Shown piece after piece: positions 1 to 7,466 of a stretch of DNA of 26,788 nucleotides (position 1 is the first letter of the stretch; every line of letters starts with the position of its first letter). A program made the position numbers and the translations under genes. Below the pieces are notes generated by a model, which did no database searches, was not told the DNA's origin, and worked only from the letters and a program-made list of their open reading frames with translations. Origin of the DNA: JANQIV01 sp050117315 (GTDB taxonomy: Bacteria > Bacteroidota > Ignavibacteria > Ignavibacteriales > Melioribacteraceae); contig JASFMY010000095.1 of NCBI GenBank assembly GCA_050117315.1, forward strand, positions 1 to 26,788. Direction: 5' to 3'.

Positions 1-104
1 ATTTTTGATAGTCTTACCCATCTATTTTCTTTGTCTAATGCTGTCTCGAAGGGATGGGCAAATTCGAAAAGCTCTATTTGTTTTGGTGATTTATAGCGTA
101 GCAT
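1..104 (-). CDS. Transposase N-terminus (IS1182/IS5-like), partial
   Basis: Reading the minus strand from ATG at 104-102 gives 34 codons beginning MLRYKSPKQIELFEFAHPF and continuing through ...DKENRWVRLSK before the window edge. This 'short basic start, LFEF, then ENRWV(R/K)L' pattern is typical of the N-terminus of IS1182/IS5-like DDE transposases. A good ribosome binding site (AGAGGAAAAG) lies just upstream, and in-frame stops precede the ATG, so the start is secure. The catalytic DDE residues lie outside the window, so activity cannot be judged. It could be an intact IS or a decayed copy. Confidence 0.7.
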   Translation of the reverse strand, partial: MLRYKSPKQIELFEFAHPFETALDKENRWVRLSK

Positions 105-231
105 CGCTTCTTTTCCTCTTATTAAGTACACATGTTTTTTCTTCAATTTATTAATTACTTTGCACTTTTTCAGGGTTTTATTCACCTATCTTATTATTTT
201 TTAAGCTCTTATTTGCTTTTCAGCAAGCCCT
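1..231 (-). mobile_element. Right part of an IS1182/IS5-like insertion sequence, truncated by the window edge
   Basis: The left edge holds the start of a transposase gene on the minus strand and about 125 bases of AT-rich leader. The leader ends in CTTTTCAGCAAGCCCT (216-231). Read from outside, this is AGGGCTTGCTGAAAAG, which looks like the terminal inverted repeat of IS1182/IS5-type elements. A related subterminal stretch, CTTTTTCAGGGTTTT, lies near 166-180. The outer boundary at 231 is my estimate: the other end of the element is outside the window, so neither the matching repeat nor a target duplication can be checked. Confidence 0.55.
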
Positions 232-281
232 AATTATAATAGATCGCGTTCGTTGTTAAAAAGGACAAAGGAATTTTACCA

Positions 282-587
282 ATGGATAGAAAAATTATTA
301 AAATAGTTAAAAAATATTCCGAACTTGTCAAGGATGTAATGGATGTTAAAATGATAGTGCTTTACGGATCTGCGGCAAGGGGTGAACAAAGAGAGGATAG
401 CGATATTGATGTGGCTGTAATCGTGGATGATTTACAAGAAGATTACTTAGACCTTAGTGCAAAACTATTTGAGATTGTCCGTGAAGTTGATATCAGAATA
501 GAACCGACATTATTAATCCGCAAACACAATAAGAGCGGGTTTATTGACACGGTTTTAAATACCGGGAAAATAATTTATGCAGCTTAG
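282..587 (+). CDS. MNT-type minimal nucleotidyltransferase domain protein
   Basis: This 101-residue protein carries the hallmark of DNA polymerase-beta-like minimal nucleotidyltransferases: LYGSAARGEQREDSDIDVAV near residues 27-46, i.e. GSxARGxxxxDSDIDxxV with the metal-binding DxD pair. The length matches stand-alone MNT proteins. In that family the MNT protein usually pairs with a HEPN partner; in characterised pairs MNT is the antitoxin, which adds AMP groups to the HEPN RNase toxin. No HEPN gene follows: a short frame starts at ATG 577, overlapping this gene's end, but stops after about 33 codons with no HEPN motif. A purine-rich ribosome site (AAAGGACAAAGGA) precedes the ATG. It lies between an IS end and the glycan locus and looks unrelated to sugar use. 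It may be an orphan left by partner decay. Confidence 0.75.
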   Translation: MDRKIIKIVKKYSELVKDVMDVKMIVLYGSAARGEQREDSDIDVAVIVDDLQEDYLDLSAKLFEIVREVDIRIEPTLLIRKHNKSGFIDTVLNTGKIIYAA

Positions 588-978
588 ACCCCACCTTTGT
601 TTATTTCATGCAATTGCTGTTCTAAGAAGTTTACCCCGAATTATGCATTGGGAAAGCATACAATTTATAAGTCTATAAAAGACAATAGGTTACGTCAATG
701 TTTCCCATTAGAAATGGTTAAAGCCGGAATTGCCGCAAAATCTTATTTTATAAATGATTACAGAAATTATTCATCCTCTAATGCATAATCTGGGTTTACT
801 AACCGCTTAGTTACTGCCGTTGTTTTCAAGGCTGCCGGTAGCTATTTCCCACACGACGAAAGACCGGTTTCCCGGTTATCACTCGTATCTGCAAAATTAA
901 AAAAGTGAAGAGTTAGAATTCAGATGAAAACAGAAAGGTATTATCTGTTGTATTATTTCCGTAAAGCATTGTCAAATT
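588..978. other. Non-coding or decayed stretch between the nucleotidyltransferase and the fucosidase gene
   Basis: I see no convincing gene in these 391 bases. A 63-codon frame at 597-788 opens only with TTG, lacks a ribosome site and resembles no family I know. A second open stretch around 800-908 (encoding ...GSYFPHDERPVSRLSL...) has no start. A small hairpin, ACCGG-TTTC-CCGGT, lies near 863-876. The region may hold the ruins of a HEPN partner gene or an old insertion, but nothing in it proves that. Confidence 0.5.
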
Positions 979-3231
979 TTATTCTATACTTATTTCATCA
1001 GCAAACAGCCATGCTTTAGCTCCTGCGCCTTTGTGCCATTGGGGGCAAACACCTATACTTTTTGCCCTGACGTGAATATATCTGCCTGTGATATTTTCAA
1101 ACTTTTTAGAGAATGTTTTTATAAGCTCTCCTGCTGTATTTTGAGGAGCGTCGTTAACCAAGGTAATGCTTTCATCAAAATGTGTATTATCTTTAGAAAC
1201 GGAAAATTCAACAGACTCAGGCAAGAATATGAACGAGTTAATATCTCTTAAAAAATTGACTGATATTTTTTGAATAGTTTTTATTTCACCAAGGTCAATA
1301 ACTAAATCTAAATTAGTACCGTTATATCCCTGCCATTTACCGTCTCTGAAATTAGTACTGCCTTTTACTCCGTCAACCAACACGAACTCACCGCCGCCGG
1401 GATATTTTTGATCATAAGTTGAGTTAAGTTGAATTTTATATTTTGCTTTATTAAAAACAGTTTGTACAGACAAACTCTTTTTCCCGTTGTTTGAAACAGC
1501 AATCGCTGTTACTGTTGTTGTTTTATCAATTGAAATTTCCCCTGAATATATTTTTGAATTTTCGTCGGGGATACTTCCGTCAAGCGTGTAATAAATAGTT
1601 GCAAGTTTTGAATCACTACTTATTTCAAAAGATATGTTCTTTTCAAACGTAGCTCCGTCAGGTTGAAAACTAACCTGGGGAGGGGCAGCAAATATACCAA
1701 ACGAAGATAAGGTAGGATTGCTTCTGCACTTCTCAATTACAATTTTTATCCTGTCCGCATGAACTTCAGAGAAGCGCAGTAATCTTTTATATCCAACTGT
1801 TGTTCCTTCGGCAAATTTTGTCCAAAACTGTCCGTCATAGTATTCCAAACGAAATTTTTCAATACGTTGCCCCTGTAAAATATTTTCTTGAAGCATTGCA
1901 GTATTAAATCTATAACCTTTCTTTAATTGGATCATAATAGATGCTTTTTTCACATCTTTTTCGGTTGTCCAGAAAGTTTCCGGGTCTCCGTCAACTATAT
2001 ACTTTGCTTCATTTCCTTTCAATTCGTTGCTGACTCTTGTTTGGGCATTCTTTGCAAAATTCTCTTTGAAGGTTTCATCGAGTAAATAACGCATTCCCTG
2101 CAATGATTCAATATCATTCTCGTGAATCAAACCACGTTTATCCGGCGGTATGTTTAACAAGAGAACACCGTTTAATCCAACGGAATTATAATAGATATCA
2201 ACTAATTTATAAGGTGATTTTACAAGCTCATCATCGGCTGAATGATAGAACCAACCGGGGCGAATTGAAACATCAATCTCTGCAGGATACCAAATGAGCG
2301 ACGACGCTTCGAGAATCTTTTCGCGGCTCCCCAAATCTTCATCAATTAAATCGCGGGGAATAAAAGCTCCGTCCCCGGCTTGTTGTTGTGAGTTTGCCGC
2401 TATATCATCTTGAGAACTGCTTGAGCCCGGAAGGACGCTCCACTCTGTTTGCCTGCCGTAACCGGATTCCATTCCTACCCAGCGAACATCCGGACCCATT
2501 ATTGCAATAGCTGCGCCGGGCTGCAGTTTGCGGATTAATTTATAATATGAATTCCAATCGTAAACCTGCTTCTTTCCGTTTACTCCTTCGCCGTTTGCGC
2601 CGTCAAACCATACTTCGGAAATCACGCCGTAGTTTGTTAAAAGCTCGGTTAACTGGTTCATAAAGTGTTCGTTGTATTCCGGTGTTCCGTAAGTTTTTTC
2701 ATGCATATCCCAGGGCGATAAATAAACCCCAAATTTTAACCCGGCTTTACGGCAGGCTTCCGACAGATCTCTTACGATGTCACCTTTACCGCTTTGAAAA
2801 GGCGTATTGGAAATATCATAGTCCGTGTATTTACTTGGCCATAAGCAAAAACCGTCGTGATGTTTTGTGGTCATGATAATTAGTTTAAAACCGGCATCTT
2901 TGAAGACTTTCACCCATTGGTTTACATCAATCTCAACCGGGTTGAATTTAGTAATGTCTGTATAACTTTGTCCCCACTCTACTTCATCGAAAGTATTTAT
3001 CCCGAAATGAATAAATCCCGTCAATTCCAATTTCTGCCATTCGTATTGCCGTGGGGAAGGGGTTACGTTTGCTGCTTTCTCAATTATCTGTTCGGGAGTA
3101 TCGCCCGGTTCTATTAAAACAAAATTATTACCGGAATCATTTTGTAACTTTTGACAGTAAATGAAATTGGTTATTATAAAAATTATCAAAAGAATATGAA
3201 AAAAAGGTGAATGATATTTTGAGTTCGTCAT
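979..3231 (-). CDS. Secreted GH29 alpha-L-fucosidase with discoidin and chitobiase-type C-terminal modules
   Basis: This 750-residue enzyme should release alpha-linked L-fucose. Residues 1-27 form a signal peptide (FFHILLIIFIITNF core). The GH29 catalytic domain spans about 55-375: TTKHHDGFCLW at 121-131, the probable nucleophile Asp210 in EVWFDGANGEG, and PAEIDVSIRPGWFYH with Glu318 as likely acid/base. That last motif is typical of the 1,3/1,4-acting (GH29-B) branch. A discoidin-like domain (about 395-515), a chitobiase C-terminal/FN3-like domain (about 517-593, YYTLDGSIPD) and a second discoidin-like tail (about 600-750, ending CPQWHKGAGAKAWLFADEI) follow. The tail recurs in the GH20 and GH92 proteins of this locus. 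I chose ATG at 3231; an in-frame TTG at 3243 adds four residues. It is the last gene of the minus-strand operon, 12 bases after the second fucosidase. Core versus antennary fucose cannot be decided from sequence. Confidence 0.9.
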   Translation of the reverse strand: MTNSKYHSPFFHILLIIFIITNFIYCQKLQNDSGNNFVLIEPGDTPEQIIEKAANVTPSPRQYEWQKLELTGFIHFGINTFDEVEWGQSYTDITKFNPVEIDVNQWVKVFKDAGFKLIIMTTKHHDGFCLWPSKYTDYDISNTPFQSGKGDIVRDLSEACRKAGLKFGVYLSPWDMHEKTYGTPEYNEHFMNQLTELLTNYGVISEVWFDGANGEGVNGKKQVYDWNSYYKLIRKLQPGAAIAIMGPDVRWVGMESGYGRQTEWSVLPGSSSSQDDIAANSQQQAGDGAFIPRDLIDEDLGSREKILEASSLIWYPAEIDVSIRPGWFYHSADDELVKSPYKLVDIYYNSVGLNGVLLLNIPPDKRGLIHENDIESLQGMRYLLDETFKENFAKNAQTRVSNELKGNEAKYIVDGDPETFWTTEKDVKKASIMIQLKKGYRFNTAMLQENILQGQRIEKFRLEYYDGQFWTKFAEGTTVGYKRLLRFSEVHADRIKIVIEKCRSNPTLSSFGIFAAPPQVSFQPDGATFEKNISFEISSDSKLATIYYTLDGSIPDENSKIYSGEISIDKTTTVTAIAVSNNGKKSLSVQTVFNKAKYKIQLNSTYDQKYPGGGEFVLVDGVKGSTNFRDGKWQGYNGTNLDLVIDLGEIKTIQKISVNFLRDINSFIFLPESVEFSVSKDNTHFDESITLVNDAPQNTAGELIKTFSKKFENITGRYIHVRAKSIGVCPQWHKGAGAKAWLFADEISIE

Positions 3232-3243
3232 TAGAAAGACCAA

Positions 3244-4687
3244 TTAATTAATGTTATTATTTATTTTGAATGTCCAGGCATACTTGCCCGGAAGTTTTTC
3301 ATTAACTGATTCATGAATTATAAATTCACAGCCTTTTTCTTTTTTCTGCCATTTTATTTTTATGCCTGTTCCCAGCAACTCAATTTCTGCATTAGGGGAT
3401 GGACAATATTTTTCAAAACTCAATTTACTCGGCAAAGTATTTTCATTTTCTTCTGTAAGATAAATTGCATAAACCGATCCATCCTTTGATTGTGTAAAAC
3501 ATACTTTTCCTTCTTTATGCGGCTTAACCGGATGAGTATTGTAAATTGCTTCGCTATTTATTGCCATCCAATCCCCGATTTTTTTTAGGCTATCATAAGC
3601 TTCATCTTCAAAATCGCCTTCGGCTGTGGGAGCTATATTAAGAAGGAAGTTCCCGCCCTTAGCAACTATATCTACAAGCAAATGAATTAATTTTCTTACC
3701 GGTTTGTATTCAAGTCCCGGTTCATATGACCAGCTTGGCGTCATCGGCATACAGGTTTCCCATGGATAGGGGAGAGGATGATCCGGTACCTGGTTTTCCG
3801 GTGTGAGATAATTCTGTAGCGGTCCCGGCACAGCGCGGTCCACTACAATTAATCCGGTCTGTTTTGATCGGGCCTTCCCAGCTATTAGCGGCATATTAAT
3901 ATCCTGGTTCTGTACGCGACAAATATTATTACTTGAATTCTTTCTTTCTTGTTCAAGTTCTTTATCGGGGTACTTTCTTACCCAACAGCCGTCAAGCCAC
4001 AATATGTCTATCTTGCCGTAGTTTGACATTAACTCATCTATTTGGTTATGTGTGAACTCAACAAATTTCTGCCATCGTTCAGGATATTTTTCTATATCAT
4101 AATTAGCGTTCCGGTCGGGAGTTGCAAATCTTTTCCACCAAAAATAATCCGAATGCCAATCCGGTTTGGAAAAATATGCACCTATTATAAAATCCTTTTT
4201 CCTGAATTCATCAAAGACTTCTTTCGTGATATCTGCTTTTGAGTTTGAATGAAAAGGGCATTCGCTGTCGGTTATTTTATATATAATCTGTATATTTTGA
4301 ATCAAACATGCAGAAGCCGTCGTGATGCTTTGTAGTAAAAACCACGTATTTCATTCCTGCTTCTTGAGCAGCGTTAGCCCATTTCTCAGGATTAAACTTC
4401 ACGGGGTCGAATGTTTTTTTCAATCCTTCATATTGTTTTTTATATTCATCGTAATTATCAATATTTCTTTTGCACCACTCTTCGTCTTCGGAACAAAGCG
4501 ACCATGATTCCACAACACCCCACTGGCTTGAAGGCGCCCAGTGCATCAATAAACCAAATTTTAAATTTTGCCATTCGTATAATTTTTTTAACACATGCGG
4601 ATCGGTTTCGGGAAAATATTTGTTTATTGCTTTTTCAATCTCAACCGCACCGGCATGTAATGATTCTTTTTTTTCAATTCCGTTCAT
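3244..4687 (-). pseudogene. GH29 alpha-L-fucosidase interrupted by a frameshift at a TA repeat
   Basis: Two overlapping frames make one GH29 enzyme. The first (4687 to 4277) encodes the N-terminal part: LKFGLLMHWAPSSQWGVVESW, then TTKHHDGFCMFDSKYTDY followed by Ile and a stop. The second (open from 4305 to 3244) continues with KITDSECPFHSN, the nucleophile motif DILWLDGCWV, WETCMPMTPSWSY with a probable acid/base Glu, and a normal C-terminal beta domain. The intact family reads ...KYTDYKIT..., so the join falls in TTATATATAAAA near 4277-4285. Removing four bases (two TA units) or one base, or adding two, restores the frame. The rebuilt protein would be about 475 residues, normal for GH29. It has no signal peptide, so it would act in the cytoplasm. 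It may be a pseudogene, a slippage-prone phase switch, or a sequencing/assembly error. The coding quality of the downstream frame is intact, which argues for a recent event. Confidence 0.85.
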
Positions 4688-4712
4688 TTATAAATCCCAT
4701 GTATTTTTTCAT

Positions 4713-4773
4713 GATGCTGGATACTGGATTTTTGATACTAAATGTTTTTATCCGGCATCCAGTATCAAGCATC
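4713..4773. repeat. Intercistronic stem-loop repeat (GATGCTGGATACTGGAT family)
   Basis: GATGCTGGATACTGGAT (4713-4729) pairs with ATCCAGTATCAAGCATC (4757-4773): 17-base arms with one mismatch around a 27-base loop. It sits in the 101-base gap between the GH20 stop and the GH29 start, within the minus-strand transcript. The alternating GATACTGGAT/GATGCTGGAT words resemble short dispersed intergenic repeats known from many bacterial genomes. It has no T-run like a classical terminator. A role in mRNA end protection or attenuation between GH20 and the fucosidases is an inference. Confidence 0.7.
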
Positions 4774-4788
4774 AAGGAACAAGTGTAA

Positions 4789-7056
4789 CTATTTCACAAC
4801 TATTTCATCAATAAACAGCCATGCACCCGAACCGGCGCCGGGATGCCATTCCGGACATTTCTTAATATTTTCTGCATTCACTTTTATGAATCTTGTTTTT
4901 TTATTTTCAAATTCCGCCGTGAAATCTTTGAGTACTATCTCGGAATTTTTTTGAGGGATATCGTTTAATATTATTTGTTTATTCGTGTAAGTAACATTAT
5001 CGGTCGATAACTCAACCTCGACTTTTACCGGAAGAAATATCCATGAGTTGCTGTTCAAGATAAAGCGGGGAATTACTTTTGATATTTCTTTTTCTTCTCC
5101 AAGATCAATTATACCCTCAAAATCTACAGTTACATAACCCTGCCATGAACCGTCGCGGAAATTATCCGTTCCCCTTACTCCGTCAATAAGAGCATTCTTG
5201 CCGCCGGCTCTGTATCTTTCTTCGTAAGGATTGATTAAAGTAAGCTTTGAATTAAGCGCCTTGTGAAAATCAAACGAGAGCGCATATTGTTTGCCGATAA
5301 AGTGCGAATTTTTAAAAGCCGCAATTTTTACGAAAGAAGATTTGTTTACTTTAATCGGTTCTTTATATAAAGGTGAATCGGCACTTGGTTCGCTTCCGTC
5401 CGTCGTGTAGCGAATATCAATATCTTGCTGACCTTGCTCTACTTTTATTATGAATTCTTTTTTTGATTCGTCGTACGTTGTAGTCGGAATAATTACCTTC
5501 GATTCTCTACCGTACTGAATTCCGAGAGCAGATAAATCATCATATGCAGTTTGAACCCGTGAATAAAACTCGTCGTAATTTTTATTTTGAGGGTCATTCC
5601 AGAATACTTCCGAGAGGGCAAGTATACGCGGGAAAAGTTTAAAGTCAACTGTTTGCTGCGGAGCGTGTTCCGTCCATAAATTTGCTTCACTGCCCAAAAC
5701 AAATTTTCTTTCATCGCCTGATAATTCATCGGGAACAGGGTTAAACGAGTATGCAATACGTAAATCGAGATCTTCGGGATCATGATTTAAATATGTGTGG
5801 GAAGCAGGAGAACAGATAGTAAAGTGTCCTGACCTTGCCGCATGAATAGCGCCGTCAAAGCTCTGCCACGATTGCACAATTGCGCCGGGAGCCAAACCGC
5901 CTTCCAGTATTTCATCCCAGCCTATTACTTCCTTACTTTTTGAATGAAGATAGTTCGATATCCTTTTTATGAGATAACTTTGAAGCTCGTGTTCATCTTT
6001 TAACCCTTCTGCTTTTATTCTTGCCTGGCATTTATCGCATTCTTTCCACCGATCTTTAGGAGCTTCATCGCCGCCGATGTGAATATATTTGCCGGGAAAC
6101 AATTGAATAACTTCATCCAAAATATTTTGAAGGAAATAAAATGTTGAGTCACGGCCGGCGCAGTAAATATCTTTGTGAACTCCCCAAATATTTGTTACTT
6201 CAAACGGTCCGCCCGTACAAGAGTTTTCAGGGTATGAAGCAAGCGAAGCAAGAGAATGCCCGGGCATTTCTATTTCCGGGACAATATTTATATACCTGCT
6301 TTCAGCATATTTTACTATTTTTTTTATATCTTCTTGAGTATAGAACCCGCCGTAAATTGAATCGCCGCCTTCTTTTCTCCATGCGCCTATTTCCGTAAGC
6401 TTAGGATACTTTTTGATTTCAATACGCCAGCCCTGGTCTTCTGTTAAATGCCAGTGGAGAGTATTGAATTTATAATATGCAAGAATATCAATATACCGTT
6501 TTATAAAATCCTTAGTCATAAAATGTCTGCAACAGTCAAGATTTAATCCCCTCCAACTGAATTTGGGGTGATCCGAAATTATGCAGCATGGGATTTCAAT
6601 TGCGTCACCTTTCTTTTCAGCTTTTGCGGAAGGGGAAATGAGTTGAAAGAAAGTTTGAATTCCCCTGAATATCGCTTCATCGTTAGCCGCAGTAATTCCA
6701 ACTTTGTTTTCAGAAACGCTTAGTTCGTAATACTCTTTATTATTTTCGGAGGTTGAATTATCGATCTGCAGTATTATAATATCTTTGCCAAAATTGTTTT
6801 TGTTATCCGTGTTTAGATTTACACCTATAAGTGCCTGGATTTTAATTATTAAATACTCGGTTAGGTTATTTGAATTGGAGATAATTCTTGTTTCATTTGA
6901 CAATAAAAAACTTCCTTCTACCCATTCAAGTTTTTCCGGCAACGGAATAAGTGACACTTTTTTTTCTCCTGCTTTAGTTTCGGATAGAAAAATTAGGGTA
7001 GTTATAAAAAATGAAAACAATGGAAAATATTTTATAAGATAAGTTACAATTTTCAT
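4789..7056 (-). CDS. Secreted GH20 beta-N-acetylhexosaminidase with chitobiase-type and discoidin tail
   Basis: A 755-residue exo-enzyme that should remove terminal beta-linked GlcNAc or GalNAc. It has a signal peptide (residues 1-29, hydrophobic FPLFSFFITTLIFL), a GH20b N-terminal domain (about 33-160), and the GH20 barrel (about 165-500). The barrel contains the substrate-assisted catalytic Asp330-Glu331 pair in YIHIGGDEAPK, plus LHWHLTEDQGWRIEI and EIEMPGHSLASL. A chitobiase C-terminal-like domain (about 520-595, YTTDGSEPSAD) and a discoidin-like tail (about 605-755, CPEWHPGAGSGAWLFIDEI) complete it. The start has a GAAGG ribosome site about eight bases upstream. It is the first gene of the minus-strand operon, transcribed divergently from the symporter operon. 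In an N-glycan setting it would trim antennary GlcNAc; chitin-derived oligosaccharides are an alternative substrate. Confidence 0.93.
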   Translation of the reverse strand: MKIVTYLIKYFPLFSFFITTLIFLSETKAGEKKVSLIPLPEKLEWVEGSFLLSNETRIISNSNNLTEYLIIKIQALIGVNLNTDNKNNFGKDIIILQIDNSTSENNKEYYELSVSENKVGITAANDEAIFRGIQTFFQLISPSAKAEKKGDAIEIPCCIISDHPKFSWRGLNLDCCRHFMTKDFIKRYIDILAYYKFNTLHWHLTEDQGWRIEIKKYPKLTEIGAWRKEGGDSIYGGFYTQEDIKKIVKYAESRYINIVPEIEMPGHSLASLASYPENSCTGGPFEVTNIWGVHKDIYCAGRDSTFYFLQNILDEVIQLFPGKYIHIGGDEAPKDRWKECDKCQARIKAEGLKDEHELQSYLIKRISNYLHSKSKEVIGWDEILEGGLAPGAIVQSWQSFDGAIHAARSGHFTICSPASHTYLNHDPEDLDLRIAYSFNPVPDELSGDERKFVLGSEANLWTEHAPQQTVDFKLFPRILALSEVFWNDPQNKNYDEFYSRVQTAYDDLSALGIQYGRESKVIIPTTTYDESKKEFIIKVEQGQQDIDIRYTTDGSEPSADSPLYKEPIKVNKSSFVKIAAFKNSHFIGKQYALSFDFHKALNSKLTLINPYEERYRAGGKNALIDGVRGTDNFRDGSWQGYVTVDFEGIIDLGEEKEISKVIPRFILNSNSWIFLPVKVEVELSTDNVTYTNKQIILNDIPQKNSEIVLKDFTAEFENKKTRFIKVNAENIKKCPEWHPGAGSGAWLFIDEIVVK

Positions 7057-7319
7057 AGAATGCCTTCAATTTTACTTTCATTTTTTGTTTTTTGCAAAGT
7101 TCCTGTTTGACATTGTATCTAGAAAATGAGTTCATTTAAAAAAAATACCCACATGAATATTTTTTAAAAAAATATTCCATTTACGTTACAGCGAAAATAA
7201 TAGTAATATAGGAGAAATGATAGTAAATTTTTTTACTTTCATTCTATAAACCAATTTTTAACTTTCGATATGCAAATAAGTTTATTTTAATATAATAAAA
7301 ACATTGTTTTCTATAAGAT
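7057..7319. promoter_or_regulatory. Divergent promoter region between the GH20 operon and the symporter operon
   Basis: About 260 very AT-rich bases separate the two divergent transcription units, so both promoters must lie here. I can see two symmetric sites: the 23-bp perfect palindrome at 7155-7177, and AGTAAA-TTTT-TTTACT at 7222-7237. A TATAAT word at 7291-7296 could be a minus-10 element for the rightward operon, but I see no well-placed partner, so I do not call it. The ROK protein encoded downstream is the obvious candidate to bind here; that is inference. Confidence 0.55.
7155..7177. promoter_or_regulatory. Perfect 23-bp palindrome, candidate operator
   Basis: GAATATTTTTT (7155-7165) is followed by one central A and then AAAAAATATTC (7167-7177), an exact reverse complement. 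An 11-base perfect inverted repeat is noteworthy even in AT-rich DNA because its arms end in G/C. It lies about 100 bases upstream of the GH20 start and 165 bases upstream of the small ORF, as expected for a shared operator. It could equally be a chance A/T hairpin or a curved A-tract element. Confidence 0.4.
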
Positions 7320-7466
7320 ATGACAGTCCATAAAGAATTTCCTAAAATTTTAGCTTATTCAAACAACAATCTTGACGTCATTTTTATATCGGAGAATAAT
7401 GACCGGCTTTATGTTCGTATTAAACAACCCGCATTTTCTTTACTGAGTAAAAAAGGTCTCTCATGA
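7320..7466 (+). CDS. Small ORF (48 codons) overlapping the symporter start by ATGA
   Basis: An ORF opens at ATG 7320 and encodes 48 residues, starting MTVHKEFPKILAYSNNN and ending ...FSLLSKKGLS. Its TGA (7464-7466) overlaps the symporter's ATG (7463-7465) as ATGA, the classic arrangement for translational coupling. An in-frame TAA lies at 7314-7316, so the ORF cannot extend upstream. I see no clear Shine-Dalgarno site. The product has no signal peptide or membrane helix and matches no family I recognise. It may be a leader peptide controlling symporter translation, a small protein, or a chance frame. Confidence 0.4.
   Translation: MTVHKEFPKILAYSNNNLDVIFISENNDRLYVRIKQPAFSLLSKKGLS

Noticed and set aside
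597..788. 63-codon ORF after the nucleotidyltransferase gene
   Set aside because: It opens with TTG, lacks a ribosome site and resembles no family; treated as non-coding or decayed DNA.
4411..4814. Plus-strand ORFs of 114-125 codons opposite the second fucosidase
   Set aside because: They are antisense to clear GH29 coding sequence and lack protein-like motifs or ribosome sites.
7291..7296. TATAAT as minus-10 box of the symporter operon
   Set aside because: No well-spaced partner box is visible, the region is so AT-rich that such words are expected by chance, and Bacteroidota promoters use a different consensus.
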